NCBI GenBank assembly: GCA_003599395.1
Contig: QZJX01000102.1
Coordinates: forward strand, 1-64,000
Source: Ignavibacteriales bacterium
GTDB lineage: Bacteria > Bacteroidota > Ignavibacteria > Ignavibacteriales > Melioribacteraceae
Reading direction: 5' to 3'
Length of the DNA: 64,000 nt
Below the pieces are notes generated by a model. The model did no database searches, was not told the DNA's origin, and saw only the letters and a list, made by a program, of their open reading frames with translations. Made by a program: the position numbers and the translations under genes. Each line of letters begins with the position of its first letter. Position 1 is the stretch's first letter. Positions 26,194-35,580 of the stretch are shown here, piece after piece.

Positions 26194-27308
26194 TGGCTCT
26201 TAAAACTGAAGAAATGATATTAAATATGGGTCCTCAGCACCCTTCTACTCACGGTGTGTTGAGACTCGAGTTAATACTTAATGGCGAAGTTATCGTCGAT
26301 GTCAAACCTCACGTTGGGTATTTGCACAGATGCTTCGAAAAACATTGTGAAGCAATGACATATCCTCAAGTTGTTCCCTATACCGATAGAATGGATTATC
26401 TTTCATCGATGTATAATAATTTTGGTTATGCAGTTGCAGTTGAAAGATTATTAGGAATTGAAGTCCCCGAACGCGTCGAGTATATTAGAGTGATAATGGG
26501 AGAACTTCAAAGAATTGCTTCTCACCTGGTTGCGGTTGGTACTTACGGTCTTGATATCGGTGCATTCACACCGTTCTTATATACCTTTAGAGATAGAGAA
26601 AGAATACTTAGTTTGTTTGAAATGACTTGCGGAGCTCGTTTACTTTACAATTACATTTGGGTCGGCGGCTTATCTCATGACCTGCATCCCGACTTTGTGA
26701 GATTGACTAGAGACTTTCTACAATACTTTAAGCCGAACATAAAAGAATTAAATAACTTACTTAGTTACAATAAAATTTTTATTGAAAGAACTGCTAATGT
26801 CGGAATTCTGCCACTCGATACGGCAATCAATTATGGAATGACTGGTCCAAACTTACGAGCCAGTGGTTTAGCATTCGATTTAAGAAGAGAAGACCCATAT
26901 TCAATATATGATAGATTCGACTTTGATATTCCGGTCGGTAAAGGTACTCATGGCACTGTTGGTGATTGCTGGGACAGATATTATGTCCGCGTTCTTGAGA
27001 TGGAACAAAGTATAAGAATAATTGAACAAGCATTAGACCAGTTACCCGAAGGAGACGTCACTTCTGCAATTCCTAAAAGAATTAAACCGCCAAAAGGAAC
27101 AATTTATACAAGAGTTGAAAACCCCAGAGGTGAATTAGGATATTTTATTATAAGTGATGGTTCATTAAATCCTTTCCGCGTAAAAGTCAGAGGACCCTCT
27201 TTTGTCAGTTTAGAATTAATGGGAGAACTCTGCAAAGGTCATTTGGTTTCGGATGTGGTTGCGGTTCTTGGAAGCATTGATATAGTTCTTGGTGAGGTCG
27301 ATCGATAA
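26193..27308 (+). CDS. nuoD: NADH-quinone oxidoreductase subunit D
   Basis: A 371-residue 49-kDa-type subunit related to the large subunit of [NiFe]-hydrogenases. It has NMGPQHPSTHGVLRLEL at the start, GYLHRCFEKHCE near residue 42 and GELGYFIISDGS near residue 310. It forms the quinone-binding pocket with NuoB. The start and stop are joined to nuoC and nuoH by one-base overlaps (TAATG). Confidence 0.97.
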   Translation: MALKTEEMILNMGPQHPSTHGVLRLELILNGEVIVDVKPHVGYLHRCFEKHCEAMTYPQVVPYTDRMDYLSSMYNNFGYAVAVERLLGIEVPERVEYIRVIMGELQRIASHLVAVGTYGLDIGAFTPFLYTFRDRERILSLFEMTCGARLLYNYIWVGGLSHDLHPDFVRLTRDFLQYFKPNIKELNNLLSYNKIFIERTANVGILPLDTAINYGMTGPNLRASGLAFDLRREDPYSIYDRFDFDIPVGKGTHGTVGDCWDRYYVRVLEMEQSIRIIEQALDQLPEGDVTSAIPKRIKPPKGTIYTRVENPRGELGYFIISDGSLNPFRVKVRGPSFVSLELMGELCKGHLVSDVVAVLGSIDIVLGEVDR

Positions 27309-28378
27309 TGTATGAACTATTAAAAAATATCTTTGGCAATGATGTTATTGCCTATATTATTGGCGGGGCATTACCACTGTTCGTTTTTATTCTCCCCTTT
27401 GCTCTTTTTGCAGTTTATCTTGAAAGAAAAGTCTCCGGATTTATGCAAGACCGTCTCGGACCAATGAGAACAGGTCCCTATGGTGTATTACAAACTATTG
27501 CAGATATTTTAAAACTCATTCAAAAAGAAGATATCACGGCTTCGGACACTGACAAAAAGTTTTTTAATCTAGCACCATATTTAACATTTGCCGGTAGTTA
27601 TGCTGCCTTTGCAGCAATTCCTTTTTCCGGTATGTATATTGGCACCGGAGCAGAAGTAGGAATATTCTTCATTGTTGCAATTTCATCACTTGTTGTAGCC
27701 GGATTATTGATGGCAGGTTGGTCATCCAATAATAAATACTCATTACTCGGCGCAATGAGATCAGCTGCTCAGATAATCAGTTATGAAATCCCAACCGCAC
27801 TAGTGATATTAACGATCGTAATGATTACCGGAACATTGAGCTTACATGAAATGACCGAAATGCAAACAGCATATTTCTGGAATTGGATGATCTTTGGTGG
27901 TGCAGGTTGGAGTGTTACAAAGTTTTTACTAATCCCGTTCATGTTAGTAGCATTTATAATTTTCTATATAAGTTCACTCGCAGAAGTTAACAGAACACCT
28001 TTTGATATTCCCGAAGCCGAGTCTGAGTTAGTTGCCGGTTATCATACAGAATATTCGGGCATGAAATTCGCAATGTTTTTCTTAGCGGAATATGCAAATA
28101 TGTTTGCCGTTTCCGCAATTGCTGTAACAATTTTTCTGGGTGGTTATCAATCACCATTTGGTTATTTAGGCAATACACTAGGCTTAACATGGTTAGTTCC
28201 AATTGAACAACTTTTCTGGTTTACGTCAAAAGGGATTTTCTTTGTGTTTGTTCAGATGTGGCTTAGATGGACTTTGCCACGACTAAGAGTAGATCAATTA
28301 ATGGCACTTTGCTGGAAATATTTAATACCATATGCTATTCTTAATTTAATAATTGTAGGAATCATCACGTTAATTTAA
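27308..28378 (+). CDS. nuoH: NADH-quinone oxidoreductase subunit H
   Basis: A 356-residue membrane subunit with eight or nine helices. Conserved loops include ERKVSGFMQDRLGPMRTGPYGVLQTIADILKLIQKEDI at residues 40-77, QIISYEIP near 157, and the acidic NRTPFDIPEAESELVAGYHTEYSGMKFA loop near 227. NuoH links quinone reduction to the proton-pumping modules. It ends one base before nuoI. Confidence 0.97.
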   Translation: MYELLKNIFGNDVIAYIIGGALPLFVFILPFALFAVYLERKVSGFMQDRLGPMRTGPYGVLQTIADILKLIQKEDITASDTDKKFFNLAPYLTFAGSYAAFAAIPFSGMYIGTGAEVGIFFIVAISSLVVAGLLMAGWSSNNKYSLLGAMRSAAQIISYEIPTALVILTIVMITGTLSLHEMTEMQTAYFWNWMIFGGAGWSVTKFLLIPFMLVAFIIFYISSLAEVNRTPFDIPEAESELVAGYHTEYSGMKFAMFFLAEYANMFAVSAIAVTIFLGGYQSPFGYLGNTLGLTWLVPIEQLFWFTSKGIFFVFVQMWLRWTLPRLRVDQLMALCWKYLIPYAILNLIIVGIITLI

Positions 28379-28379
28379 T

Positions 28380-28997
28380 ATGAAGCAATACCTAAAAAAT
28401 ACATGGGAAGGACTTTACACAGTTTTTGTGGGAATGAAAATTACATTCATGCATATGTTCACTCCTGCAGTAACAATTCAATATCCCGATGTTAAAGTTC
28501 CACTTCCCGAAAGAGTTAGAAATCGTTTGTATGTTAATATGGATGATTGCATAGGATGCGATCAATGCGCTCGTGCATGTCCGGTTGATTGTATAACAAT
28601 CGAAACTGTAAAGTCACTTCCGGAAGAAGATCTCGGTAAAACATCCAACGGTAAAAAGAAAGCACTTTGGGTTACTCAATTTGATATTGATATAGCTAAA
28701 TGCTGCTACTGTCAACTTTGTGTTTTTCCATGTCCTACTGAATGCATTTACATGACTGATGTTTATGAATTTGCCGAATTTGAACGATCAAGTTTAGTGT
28801 TTAATTTTGCTACTCTAACAGCTGCCGAAGCCGAAGAGAAAAAAGCAAATTATGAAAAAATGATGGCAGAAAAAGAAGCTGCAAAAGCAGCAGCGGTAAA
28901 AGCTAAAGCTGAAACTGCAGCAAAGGAAAAGAAAGATGATTCTCCGAAGAAAGAATCATCAGGTAAAAAAGACGAAAACGAAAAAGGTTCAGAATAA
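28380..28997 (+). CDS. nuoI: NADH-quinone oxidoreductase subunit I
   Basis: The 205-residue ferredoxin-like subunit carries two complete 4Fe-4S motifs, CIGCDQCARACPVDC near residue 57 and CCYCQLCVFPCPTEC near residue 105, which bind clusters N6a and N6b. After about residue 145 there is an unusually long tail of roughly 60 residues made almost only of Ala, Lys, Glu and Ser, likely helical and then disordered. In an enzyme without NuoEFG these clusters are the probable entry point for electrons from a soluble donor such as ferredoxin. Confidence 0.96.
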   Translation: MKQYLKNTWEGLYTVFVGMKITFMHMFTPAVTIQYPDVKVPLPERVRNRLYVNMDDCIGCDQCARACPVDCITIETVKSLPEEDLGKTSNGKKKALWVTQFDIDIAKCCYCQLCVFPCPTECIYMTDVYEFAEFERSSLVFNFATLTAAEAEEKKANYEKMMAEKEAAKAAAVKAKAETAAKEKKDDSPKKESSGKKDENEKGSE

Positions 28998-29002
28998 ATT
29001 AG

Positions 29003-29500
29003 ATGTCAATTTACGATATAATATTTTATCTCTTTGCTATCCTAACCCTTGGTTCGGGATATTTGGTTGTAACCAGCAAGAATATTGTTCATGCTGCGTT
29101 TTATTTACTGTTCACATTTTTCGGAGTCGCCGGAATTTATGTCTTACTTGGTGCTGATTTCTTAGCAATCGTTCAACTTATGGTTTATGTCGGCGGTATC
29201 TTGATCTTACTTTTATTTGGTGTCATGTTGACAAATAGAATAACCGATGTAAAAATTCGTACCGGAACTGTTCATATAATTCCCGCTGTAGTCGGGACCG
29301 GACTTTTTATGGGAGTCATCGTTTCTATGATGTTAAGAACTAATTGGAAATCTGAGCCAGCTGAATTACCCATATCAACCATGTACGGCTTAGGAAGAAT
29401 TTTACTGGTGGATTACGTATTAGTTTTTGAACTGCTTGCAATCTTATTGTTAATTGCACTTATAGGTGCTGCATCAATTGCAAGAAGAGATACAGAATAA
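29003..29500 (+). CDS. nuoJ: NADH-quinone oxidoreductase subunit J
   Basis: A 165-residue membrane protein with five helices. The marks are NIVHAAFYLLFTFFGVAGIYVLLGADFLAIVQLMVYVGGILILLLFGVML (residues 27-76), including the pi-bulge helix region typical of NuoJ. It lies between NuoH and NuoK in the membrane arm. nuoK follows 14 bases later. Confidence 0.96.
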   Translation: MSIYDIIFYLFAILTLGSGYLVVTSKNIVHAAFYLLFTFFGVAGIYVLLGADFLAIVQLMVYVGGILILLLFGVMLTNRITDVKIRTGTVHIIPAVVGTGLFMGVIVSMMLRTNWKSEPAELPISTMYGLGRILLVDYVLVFELLAILLLIALIGAASIARRDTE

Positions 29501-29514
29501 CTAGGAGTTTTTAA

Positions 29515-29826
29515 TTGATAGAAGTTGGATTAAATCATTTCCTTGTCATTAGTTCGATTTTATTCTCGTTGGGAATTTACGGTGTTGTTACTAGAAAAAA
29601 TGCCGTTATGGTCTTAATGGGCATTGAGCTAATCCTAAATGCGGCAAATATTAATTTTGTTGCATTTGCTAAGTACGGAAATTTTGGTTTAGGCGGACAA
29701 GTAATGGCGCTATTCGTAATTATCCTTGCCGCAGCGGAAGCCGCAATTGCATTGGCAATAGTTCTCAATTTATATAAGACATTTACAAACGTAAACGTTG
29801 ACGAAATCAATAATCTAAAAGAATAA
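29515..29826 (+). CDS. nuoK: NADH-quinone oxidoreductase subunit K
   Basis: A 103-residue protein with three helices, the MRP-related small subunit. It contains the buried acidic residues of the pumping chain (Glu in MGIELILNAANINFVAF and in AAAEAAIALAIV). The start is a TTG at 29515 supported by AGGAG at 29503-29507; there is no in-frame ATG close enough to give a full first helix. Confidence 0.96.
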   Translation: MIEVGLNHFLVISSILFSLGIYGVVTRKNAVMVLMGIELILNAANINFVAFAKYGNFGLGGQVMALFVIILAAAEAAIALAIVLNLYKTFTNVNVDEINNLKE

Positions 29827-29829
29827 AGT

Positions 29830-31929
29830 ATGTCGGAAATTTCAATTATAAATAGCTCGATCGCAATTTTATTACTTCCTTTGATAAGTTTTATCATACT
29901 TATCTTTTTCGGCAAGAAGTTTCCGAAATTATATTTACTCGGTACCGGGATTTTATTTGCAACCTTAGCTCTTTCAATTGCTGTTGCATATTCAATGTTA
30001 TCTTCTTATTCCGGAGAGACAATCGGTTTTTCATTTACATGGATTGATTTTGGTGAAGTTGCTAATATCGGTCCCCTTTCAATCGACCTCGGTATAGAAA
30101 TAACAAACATCACAGCACTGATGTTAATTGTTGTAAATCTTATCAGCGCCTTAGTACACCTATACTCAATTGAATACATGCATGGCGATATAAGATATAC
30201 AAGATACTTCGCTTATTTAGGAATTTTTACATTTTCGATGTTGGGAATTGTCCTCACCGATAACATTTTAATGATGTATATATTTTGGGAACTCGTTGGA
30301 CTTTCTTCATACTTATTAATTGGTTTTTGGTTTGAGAAAGATTCTGCAGCGGATGCTGGTAAAAAAGCTTTCCTTGTCAACCGTGTTGGTGATATTGGAA
30401 TGTTCATCGGAATTCTGATTTTATTCACCAGTTACGAAACATTCAAATTCTCCGAAATATTTGAACAAATTTCACTTGGTAATCTTCCATTTGATAGTAC
30501 TACTATCTTAACTGCGGCCGGCATTTTAATTTTTATGGGAGCCATAGGAAAATCAGCTCAATTTCCATTGCATGTTTGGTTGCCTGATGCTATGGAAGGC
30601 CCGACTCCGGTTAGTGCTTTAATCCATGCTGCCACAATGGTTGCCGCCGGTGTTTATCTTATTGTTAAGATTTTTGTAATGCTTACTGCAGATGCAATGT
30701 TAGTTATTGCTGTCGTCGGTGGAGTAACTGCATTTGTTGCAGCAACAATCGCATTAACACAAAATGATATCAAAAAGGTTTTAGCTTATTCTACTGTAAG
30801 TCAGCTTGGTTATATGGTTCTTGCAATAGGTGTTGGCGCTTATGCGTTCGCATTCTTTCATTTAGTCACTCACGCATTCTTTAAAGCATGCTTATTCCTT
30901 GGTTCCGGTTCTGTAATTCATGCTATGCATCATGAACAAGATATTCGCCATATGGGTGGTTTAAGAAAGAAAATGCCTTTGACTTATTATACTTTTCTAA
31001 TTTCCACTCTTGCAATTTCCGGTGTTCCATTATTTTCAGGTTTTTTAAGTAAAGATGGAATTCTAGCAGGAACACTTGCATTCGGTAATTTAACAGGACA
31101 TTGGCTATTACCAATAATTGGATTCACAGTCGCTGCAATGACTGCTTTCTACATGTTTAGATTGGTAATCATTACCTTCCATGGTGAACCCAGGAATAAA
31201 GAAAAATATGATCACGTGCATGAAAGTAAATGGGTAATGACAGCCCCGCTTGCAGTACTTAGTTTACTTTCTATTTTTATTTTTTATACGCCTAATCCAC
31301 TTTCCTCCGATGCCGGTTGGTTTTTAAGTGACTGGGTACAAACACCACAGACTGTCGTTCCTGCTTCAGCAAGTTTTGATTTTATGCAATCAGGTATGAA
31401 TTCACATGAAGCCGGTTTAGCACAGGAAGCTGGGATTACTCATTCGGTTCAATATACAGAAGCAATGCATCACGCACACTATCCGGCAATGATTCTCTCT
31501 TTGGTTTTAGCCGGATTAGGTATTTTGATGGCATTTACCTTCTATCAATGGAAAAAAGTCGATACGGATAAATTAGCGACAAAACTAAATTCACTATATA
31601 AATTTTCGCTTAATAAATGGTACGTTGATGAATTTTATCATGCTACATTTATTGGAGGAACGTTAAAAGGCGCCGGATTATTATCCTGGTTTGACTATTA
31701 CATAGTCGACGGAATAGTAAACGCAAGTGCTTCAGCAACAAGATTTATATCACGTATCAGTGGTTGGTTTGATACTTTCGTAGTAGATGGATTTGTTAAC
31801 TTTACTGCGTTATTCAGCGGATTTGTGGGATTAACATTCCGCAGGTTACAAACAGGAAAAGTTCAGACATATGTAGTTTTTGTAGTATTCGCGGTCTTAA
31901 TTCTATTATTGTTATTTAGACCGTTCTAA
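29830..31929 (+). CDS. nuoL: NADH-quinone oxidoreductase subunit L
   Basis: The 699-residue distal proton-pump subunit of the antiporter type. Conserved blocks are LMYIFWELVGLSSYLLIGFW near residue 147, KSAQFPLHVWLPDAMEGPTPVSALIHAATMVAAGVY near 240 (pump Lys and His) and HLVTHAFFKACLFLGSGSVIH near 345. The C-terminus has the long lateral helix region. It is longer than NuoM and NuoN, as expected. Confidence 0.97.
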   Translation: MSEISIINSSIAILLLPLISFIILIFFGKKFPKLYLLGTGILFATLALSIAVAYSMLSSYSGETIGFSFTWIDFGEVANIGPLSIDLGIEITNITALMLIVVNLISALVHLYSIEYMHGDIRYTRYFAYLGIFTFSMLGIVLTDNILMMYIFWELVGLSSYLLIGFWFEKDSAADAGKKAFLVNRVGDIGMFIGILILFTSYETFKFSEIFEQISLGNLPFDSTTILTAAGILIFMGAIGKSAQFPLHVWLPDAMEGPTPVSALIHAATMVAAGVYLIVKIFVMLTADAMLVIAVVGGVTAFVAATIALTQNDIKKVLAYSTVSQLGYMVLAIGVGAYAFAFFHLVTHAFFKACLFLGSGSVIHAMHHEQDIRHMGGLRKKMPLTYYTFLISTLAISGVPLFSGFLSKDGILAGTLAFGNLTGHWLLPIIGFTVAAMTAFYMFRLVIITFHGEPRNKEKYDHVHESKWVMTAPLAVLSLLSIFIFYTPNPLSSDAGWFLSDWVQTPQTVVPASASFDFMQSGMNSHEAGLAQEAGITHSVQYTEAMHHAHYPAMILSLVLAGLGILMAFTFYQWKKVDTDKLATKLNSLYKFSLNKWYVDEFYHATFIGGTLKGAGLLSWFDYYIVDGIVNASASATRFISRISGWFDTFVVDGFVNFTALFSGFVGLTFRRLQTGKVQTYVVFVVFAVLILLLLFRPF

Positions 31930-31962
31930 AAGAAATTAATAAAAATAGGTATTTATAAAATC

Positions 31963-33564
31963 ATGATTGGATTCCCAATTTTATCGTTGATCACATTCTT
32001 ACCGGTAATAGGGATGATCATAATCCTTGCTTTACCAAAAGAAAAAACTCTTTGGGTAAAGTACACAGCTTTAGCTGCAACAGGGCTTCAAGTTGTACTT
32101 GCAGTTATACTTTTAGGTAATTATGATTATTCGGCAGCCGGTGTATTTCAAGAAGAGAGTTTTCAGTTCATCGAAAAATTTAGATGGATCGAAATTACCG
32201 GACTATCTTGGTTAGGAACTGTTAAAGTAGATTACTTCCTAGGCATTGACGGCTTAAGCATGCCGATGGTACTTTTAACAGCCCTAGTAAGTTTTATTGC
32301 GACCATTTCTTCTTGGAATATCAATAAATCACTGAAAGGTTATTTTGCACTCTTCTTGCTTTTGGATACCGGTATGATGGGTGTTTTCGTTGCATTAGAC
32401 CTTTTCTTATTCTACGTATTTTGGGAATTAATGTTATTACCGATGTATTTCTTGATCGGTATTTGGGGTGGACCAAGAAAAGAATATGCTGCAATTAAGT
32501 TTTTCATCTATACTTTATTCGGATCGATTTTTATTCTTTTAGTAATGATCGGACTTTACTTCTCGGCTACCGAAGTTATCAACGGCGGTGATAGAGTTTT
32601 CACTTTCAATATACTTGCATTGATGGACCAAGCGAATTACAGTGCAGATGGAATACTTTCCCCGTTCAATCCGCATAATTTGAGATTAATCGCATACATT
32701 GCATTATTTGTCGGCTTTGCAATAAAGATTCCAATGTTTCCTTTTCATACATGGCTTCCCGATGCACACGTTGAGGCGCCGACACCAATTTCAGTAATTC
32801 TTGCCGGAGTGCTCTTGAAAATGGGTACTTATGGAATTCTTAGAATCAGTTATCCAATCTTCCCAGATATTACTCGCGATTTAATGTGGTACATTGCTCT
32901 TTTCGGAATGGTAAATATAATTTACGGAGCTCTTGTTGCGTTAGCACAAAAAGATTTCAAAAAACTCATCGCTTATTCTTCTATCTCTCATATGGGTTAT
33001 GTTCTTCTTGGAATGGCATCACTATCTACTACAGGTATTAACGGAGCGATTTTCCAAATGTTTAACCATGGAACGATTACCGCAATGCTCTTCTTGATTG
33101 TGGGTGTTGTTTATGATAGAGCACATACAAGAGGAATTAATGATTTTGGCGGTCTTGCTGCTCAAATGCCCGTTTATACCGGATTTGTGACAGTAGCATT
33201 TTTTGCAGCAATAGGATTACCAAGTTTAAGCGGATTCATATCTGAAGCTCTTGTATTTGTTGGTGCTTTCGGTGAAAGTAGCATAAGAATTTTAGCAATC
33301 ATTTCTACACTTGGTATTTTATTGGGTGCCGGTTATATGCTATGGACTCTACAAAGAATTTTCTTTGGTAAATTGAATGAGAAATGGGCACAGTTAACCG
33401 ATATCGATTCGAGAGAATATATTATGTTTATTCCTCTAACAATAATCATAATATTCCTAGGTATATATCCTTCAGCAATGTTGGATATTATGAATACATC
33501 TGTTAATGCTCTTGTTGAGTTTATGATTAATGGTGCAGCTAATATTTCAATTAGTGGTTTATAA
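31963..33564 (+). CDS. nuoM: NADH-quinone oxidoreductase subunit M
   Basis: The 533-residue antiporter-like subunit shows VDYFLGIDGLSMPMVLLTAL near residue 90, FYVFWELMLLPMYFLIGIWGG near 148 (Glu of the pump), KIPMFPFHTWLPDAHVEAPTPISVILAGVLLKMGTYG near 255 and SISHMGYVLLG near 340. It lies 33 bases after nuoL. Confidence 0.97.
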   Translation: MIGFPILSLITFLPVIGMIIILALPKEKTLWVKYTALAATGLQVVLAVILLGNYDYSAAGVFQEESFQFIEKFRWIEITGLSWLGTVKVDYFLGIDGLSMPMVLLTALVSFIATISSWNINKSLKGYFALFLLLDTGMMGVFVALDLFLFYVFWELMLLPMYFLIGIWGGPRKEYAAIKFFIYTLFGSIFILLVMIGLYFSATEVINGGDRVFTFNILALMDQANYSADGILSPFNPHNLRLIAYIALFVGFAIKIPMFPFHTWLPDAHVEAPTPISVILAGVLLKMGTYGILRISYPIFPDITRDLMWYIALFGMVNIIYGALVALAQKDFKKLIAYSSISHMGYVLLGMASLSTTGINGAIFQMFNHGTITAMLFLIVGVVYDRAHTRGINDFGGLAAQMPVYTGFVTVAFFAAIGLPSLSGFISEALVFVGAFGESSIRILAIISTLGILLGAGYMLWTLQRIFFGKLNEKWAQLTDIDSREYIMFIPLTIIIIFLGIYPSAMLDIMNTSVNALVEFMINGAANISISGL

Positions 33565-33576
33565 TTTGGATAAAGA

Positions 33577-35088
33577 ATGACAGCGGATATATTAAATTCT
33601 ATAGGCTTTATTTTACCGGAAATTGCAATTTCAGTTTTCTTATTACTCATTGTAACTTTCGATTTAATTTTTCATCTGAATAAAAAAATCATCCCCTACA
33701 TTGCTGTAGTCGGTTTAGTGATTACAGGCATTTTATCACTCGATCAACTTGGCGTAACCACATTAGCTTTTACTCCACAATTGTCGGGTGCTCAAAAATT
33801 TGGGATGATCGCTGTTGATCCTTTCGGTTCATTCTTTAAATTACTTGTTATTGTTACCTCAATTTTAATTGTCTTCTTTGCTCAAGCTTCCGATGAAATT
33901 ATAAAAATCAAAGACAGATTAGGTGAGTTTTATGCGTTAGTCTACGGCATGGTTCTCGGAATGATGGTAATGATTTCCGCAACAGATCTAATTTTGATAT
34001 ACCTTTCTCTCGAGTTATTATCTCTTTCATCATATGTTTTAGCCGGATTCACAAAATTACGTGATCGAAATAGTGAAGCAGCCCTGAAATACTTAATATA
34101 TGGTTCTGTTTCTTCTGGATTAATGTTATTCGGAATTTCTATTGTTTATGGAATAACCGGAAGTACAAATCTATATATAATCAATTCGTTGATACAAGGT
34201 CCGCAGATTAATTTATTTACTCTATCTTTTGCTGCGATTTTAATCTTTGTCGGAATTGGTTATAAAATATCTGCCGCACCTTTTCATTTTTGGACGCCGG
34301 ATGTTTATGAAGGCGCTCCAATATCAATTACAGCATATTTATCTGTAGCTAGTAAAGCCGCTGGATTCGCTTTGTTGGTTAGATTTATTCAAACCGGTTT
34401 TACTGCATTTATTGATGATCAGGGTAATTGGACGCTTATAAATGTATTTGATTGGCAAGCATTATTAATTGCCATATCAATATTAACCATGACTCTCGGT
34501 AATTTTTCGGCACTTTGGCAGGACAATCTTAAACGAATGCTGGCTTATTCAAGTATAGCTCATGCCGGTTATATTTTACTTGGAGTTGCTGTACTTTCCA
34601 ATCAAGGATTAATTGCTGTCTTGATTTATTTCTTCGTTTATATGCTAATGAATCTAGGCGCATTTTATGTGGTTATGCTAATCGCAAATAAAACCGGTTC
34701 GGAAAATATTGATGATTATGACGGCCTCGGAGCAAAGGCTCCGTTTCTTGGAGTTGCACTTGCAATATTTTTAATTTCACTAACCGGTCTTCCTCCAACC
34801 GCAGGCTTTATAGCCAAACTTTATTTATTTATTGCACTTGTTGATGCCAACATGATTGGTGTTGCAATTATTGCTTTATTAAATACGGTAGTTTCACTTT
34901 ATTATTATGTTAGAGTTCTCAAGCATATGTACCTAACCAATTCAGAACGCGAGCAAGAGAACATCTCTCCTACTCTAGGCGGATTTGCGTACGTCTTGGT
35001 TTTACTTATACCAATTCTAGTATTTGGTATTTATTTCACACCAATAGTAAATTTTGCAAAAGACTGCATAACTCTTTTAGGAATCTAA
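33577..35088 (+). CDS. nuoN: NADH-quinone oxidoreductase subunit N
   Basis: The 503-residue antiporter-like subunit has LIYLSLELLSLSSYVLAGF near residue 138, KISAAPFHFWTPDVYEGAPISITAYLSVASKAAGFALL near 228, and AYSSIAHAGYILLGVAVLS near 325. It closes the operon. No nuoE, nuoF or nuoG lies before or after, so this is the eleven-subunit form of complex I. Confidence 0.97.
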   Translation: MTADILNSIGFILPEIAISVFLLLIVTFDLIFHLNKKIIPYIAVVGLVITGILSLDQLGVTTLAFTPQLSGAQKFGMIAVDPFGSFFKLLVIVTSILIVFFAQASDEIIKIKDRLGEFYALVYGMVLGMMVMISATDLILIYLSLELLSLSSYVLAGFTKLRDRNSEAALKYLIYGSVSSGLMLFGISIVYGITGSTNLYIINSLIQGPQINLFTLSFAAILIFVGIGYKISAAPFHFWTPDVYEGAPISITAYLSVASKAAGFALLVRFIQTGFTAFIDDQGNWTLINVFDWQALLIAISILTMTLGNFSALWQDNLKRMLAYSSIAHAGYILLGVAVLSNQGLIAVLIYFFVYMLMNLGAFYVVMLIANKTGSENIDDYDGLGAKAPFLGVALAIFLISLTGLPPTAGFIAKLYLFIALVDANMIGVAIIALLNTVVSLYYYVRVLKHMYLTNSEREQENISPTLGGFAYVLVLLIPILVFGIYFTPIVNFAKDCITLLGI

Positions 35089-35099
35089 TTTATTTTTAT

Positions 35100-35128
35100 T
35101 TGACATTTTTGCTTAACTTTCTTAGTTT
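35100..35128 (+). promoter_or_regulatory. Putative promoter of the Rrf2/SOD operon
   Basis: TTGACA at 35100-35105, a 17-base spacer, then TAGTTT at 35123-35128. This is the same architecture as proposed for nuo. It is directly followed by the operator-like palindrome, so a bound repressor would block it. Confidence 0.5.
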
Positions 35129-35153
35129 TATATCGGACTAAATAAGTCGTATT
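35129..35153 (+). promoter_or_regulatory. IscR/Rrf2-type operator
   Basis: An inverted repeat GACT-AAATA-AGTC at 35136-35148 with flanks tatcg and gtat. It matches 12 of 13 positions of the core GACTRWWWYAGTC known for [2Fe-2S]-IscR type 1 sites. It lies six bases before the start codon of an Rrf2-family regulator, suggesting autoregulation. Confidence 0.6.
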
Positions 35154-35154
35154 T

Positions 35155-35565
35155 ATGTTAAAAATTGCAAAATCAGTTGAATATTCGATATTAGCTTTGA
35201 GATTTATCGCTAACAATCAATCTTTAGAATGCATTAGTACGAAGGAAATATCAATACGTGAGAATATTCCGTATGATTTATTAGCGAAGTTGATGCAAAA
35301 AATGGTAAGAAATAAAATAATAATCTCTAAGCAAGGTAAGTTAGGCGGTTATGCATTAAACATTTCACCGGAAAATCTTTCAATAAATGATGTTATTTTA
35401 GCACTGGATGAAAAAGTTCAGTTAACTGATTGCATGGTTTTGAATCCAACAGAACATGATTGCGGAAGAGTAACAAATTGCTGTTTGAGAAGTCCGCTAA
35501 GTAAAATGCAAGAAAAAATAATTGATCTTTTTAAGCAGACAACACTAAAAGAAATTCTAAACTAA
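35155..35565 (+). CDS. Rrf2-family Fe-S-sensing transcriptional regulator
   Basis: A 136-residue winged-helix protein of the IscR/Rrf2 family. It starts MLKIAKSVEYSILALRFIA, followed by the recognition region around IPYDLLAKLMQKM and the wing KQGKLGGYAL near residue 64. Cysteines that could bind a 2Fe-2S cluster lie at Cys91, Cys101 and Cys107-108 in the segment DCMVLNPTEHDCGRVTNCC. No Shine-Dalgarno is visible, since the operator occupies that space. Position ahead of an A-type carrier and a superoxide dismutase suggests control of Fe-S repair and oxidative defence. The protein may be closer to SufR/IscR than to NsrR, but this cannot be settled here. Confidence 0.88.
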   Translation: MLKIAKSVEYSILALRFIANNQSLECISTKEISIRENIPYDLLAKLMQKMVRNKIIISKQGKLGGYALNISPENLSINDVILALDEKVQLTDCMVLNPTEHDCGRVTNCCLRSPLSKMQEKIIDLFKQTTLKEILN

Positions 35566-35580
35566 AATCGGAATAGAGTA

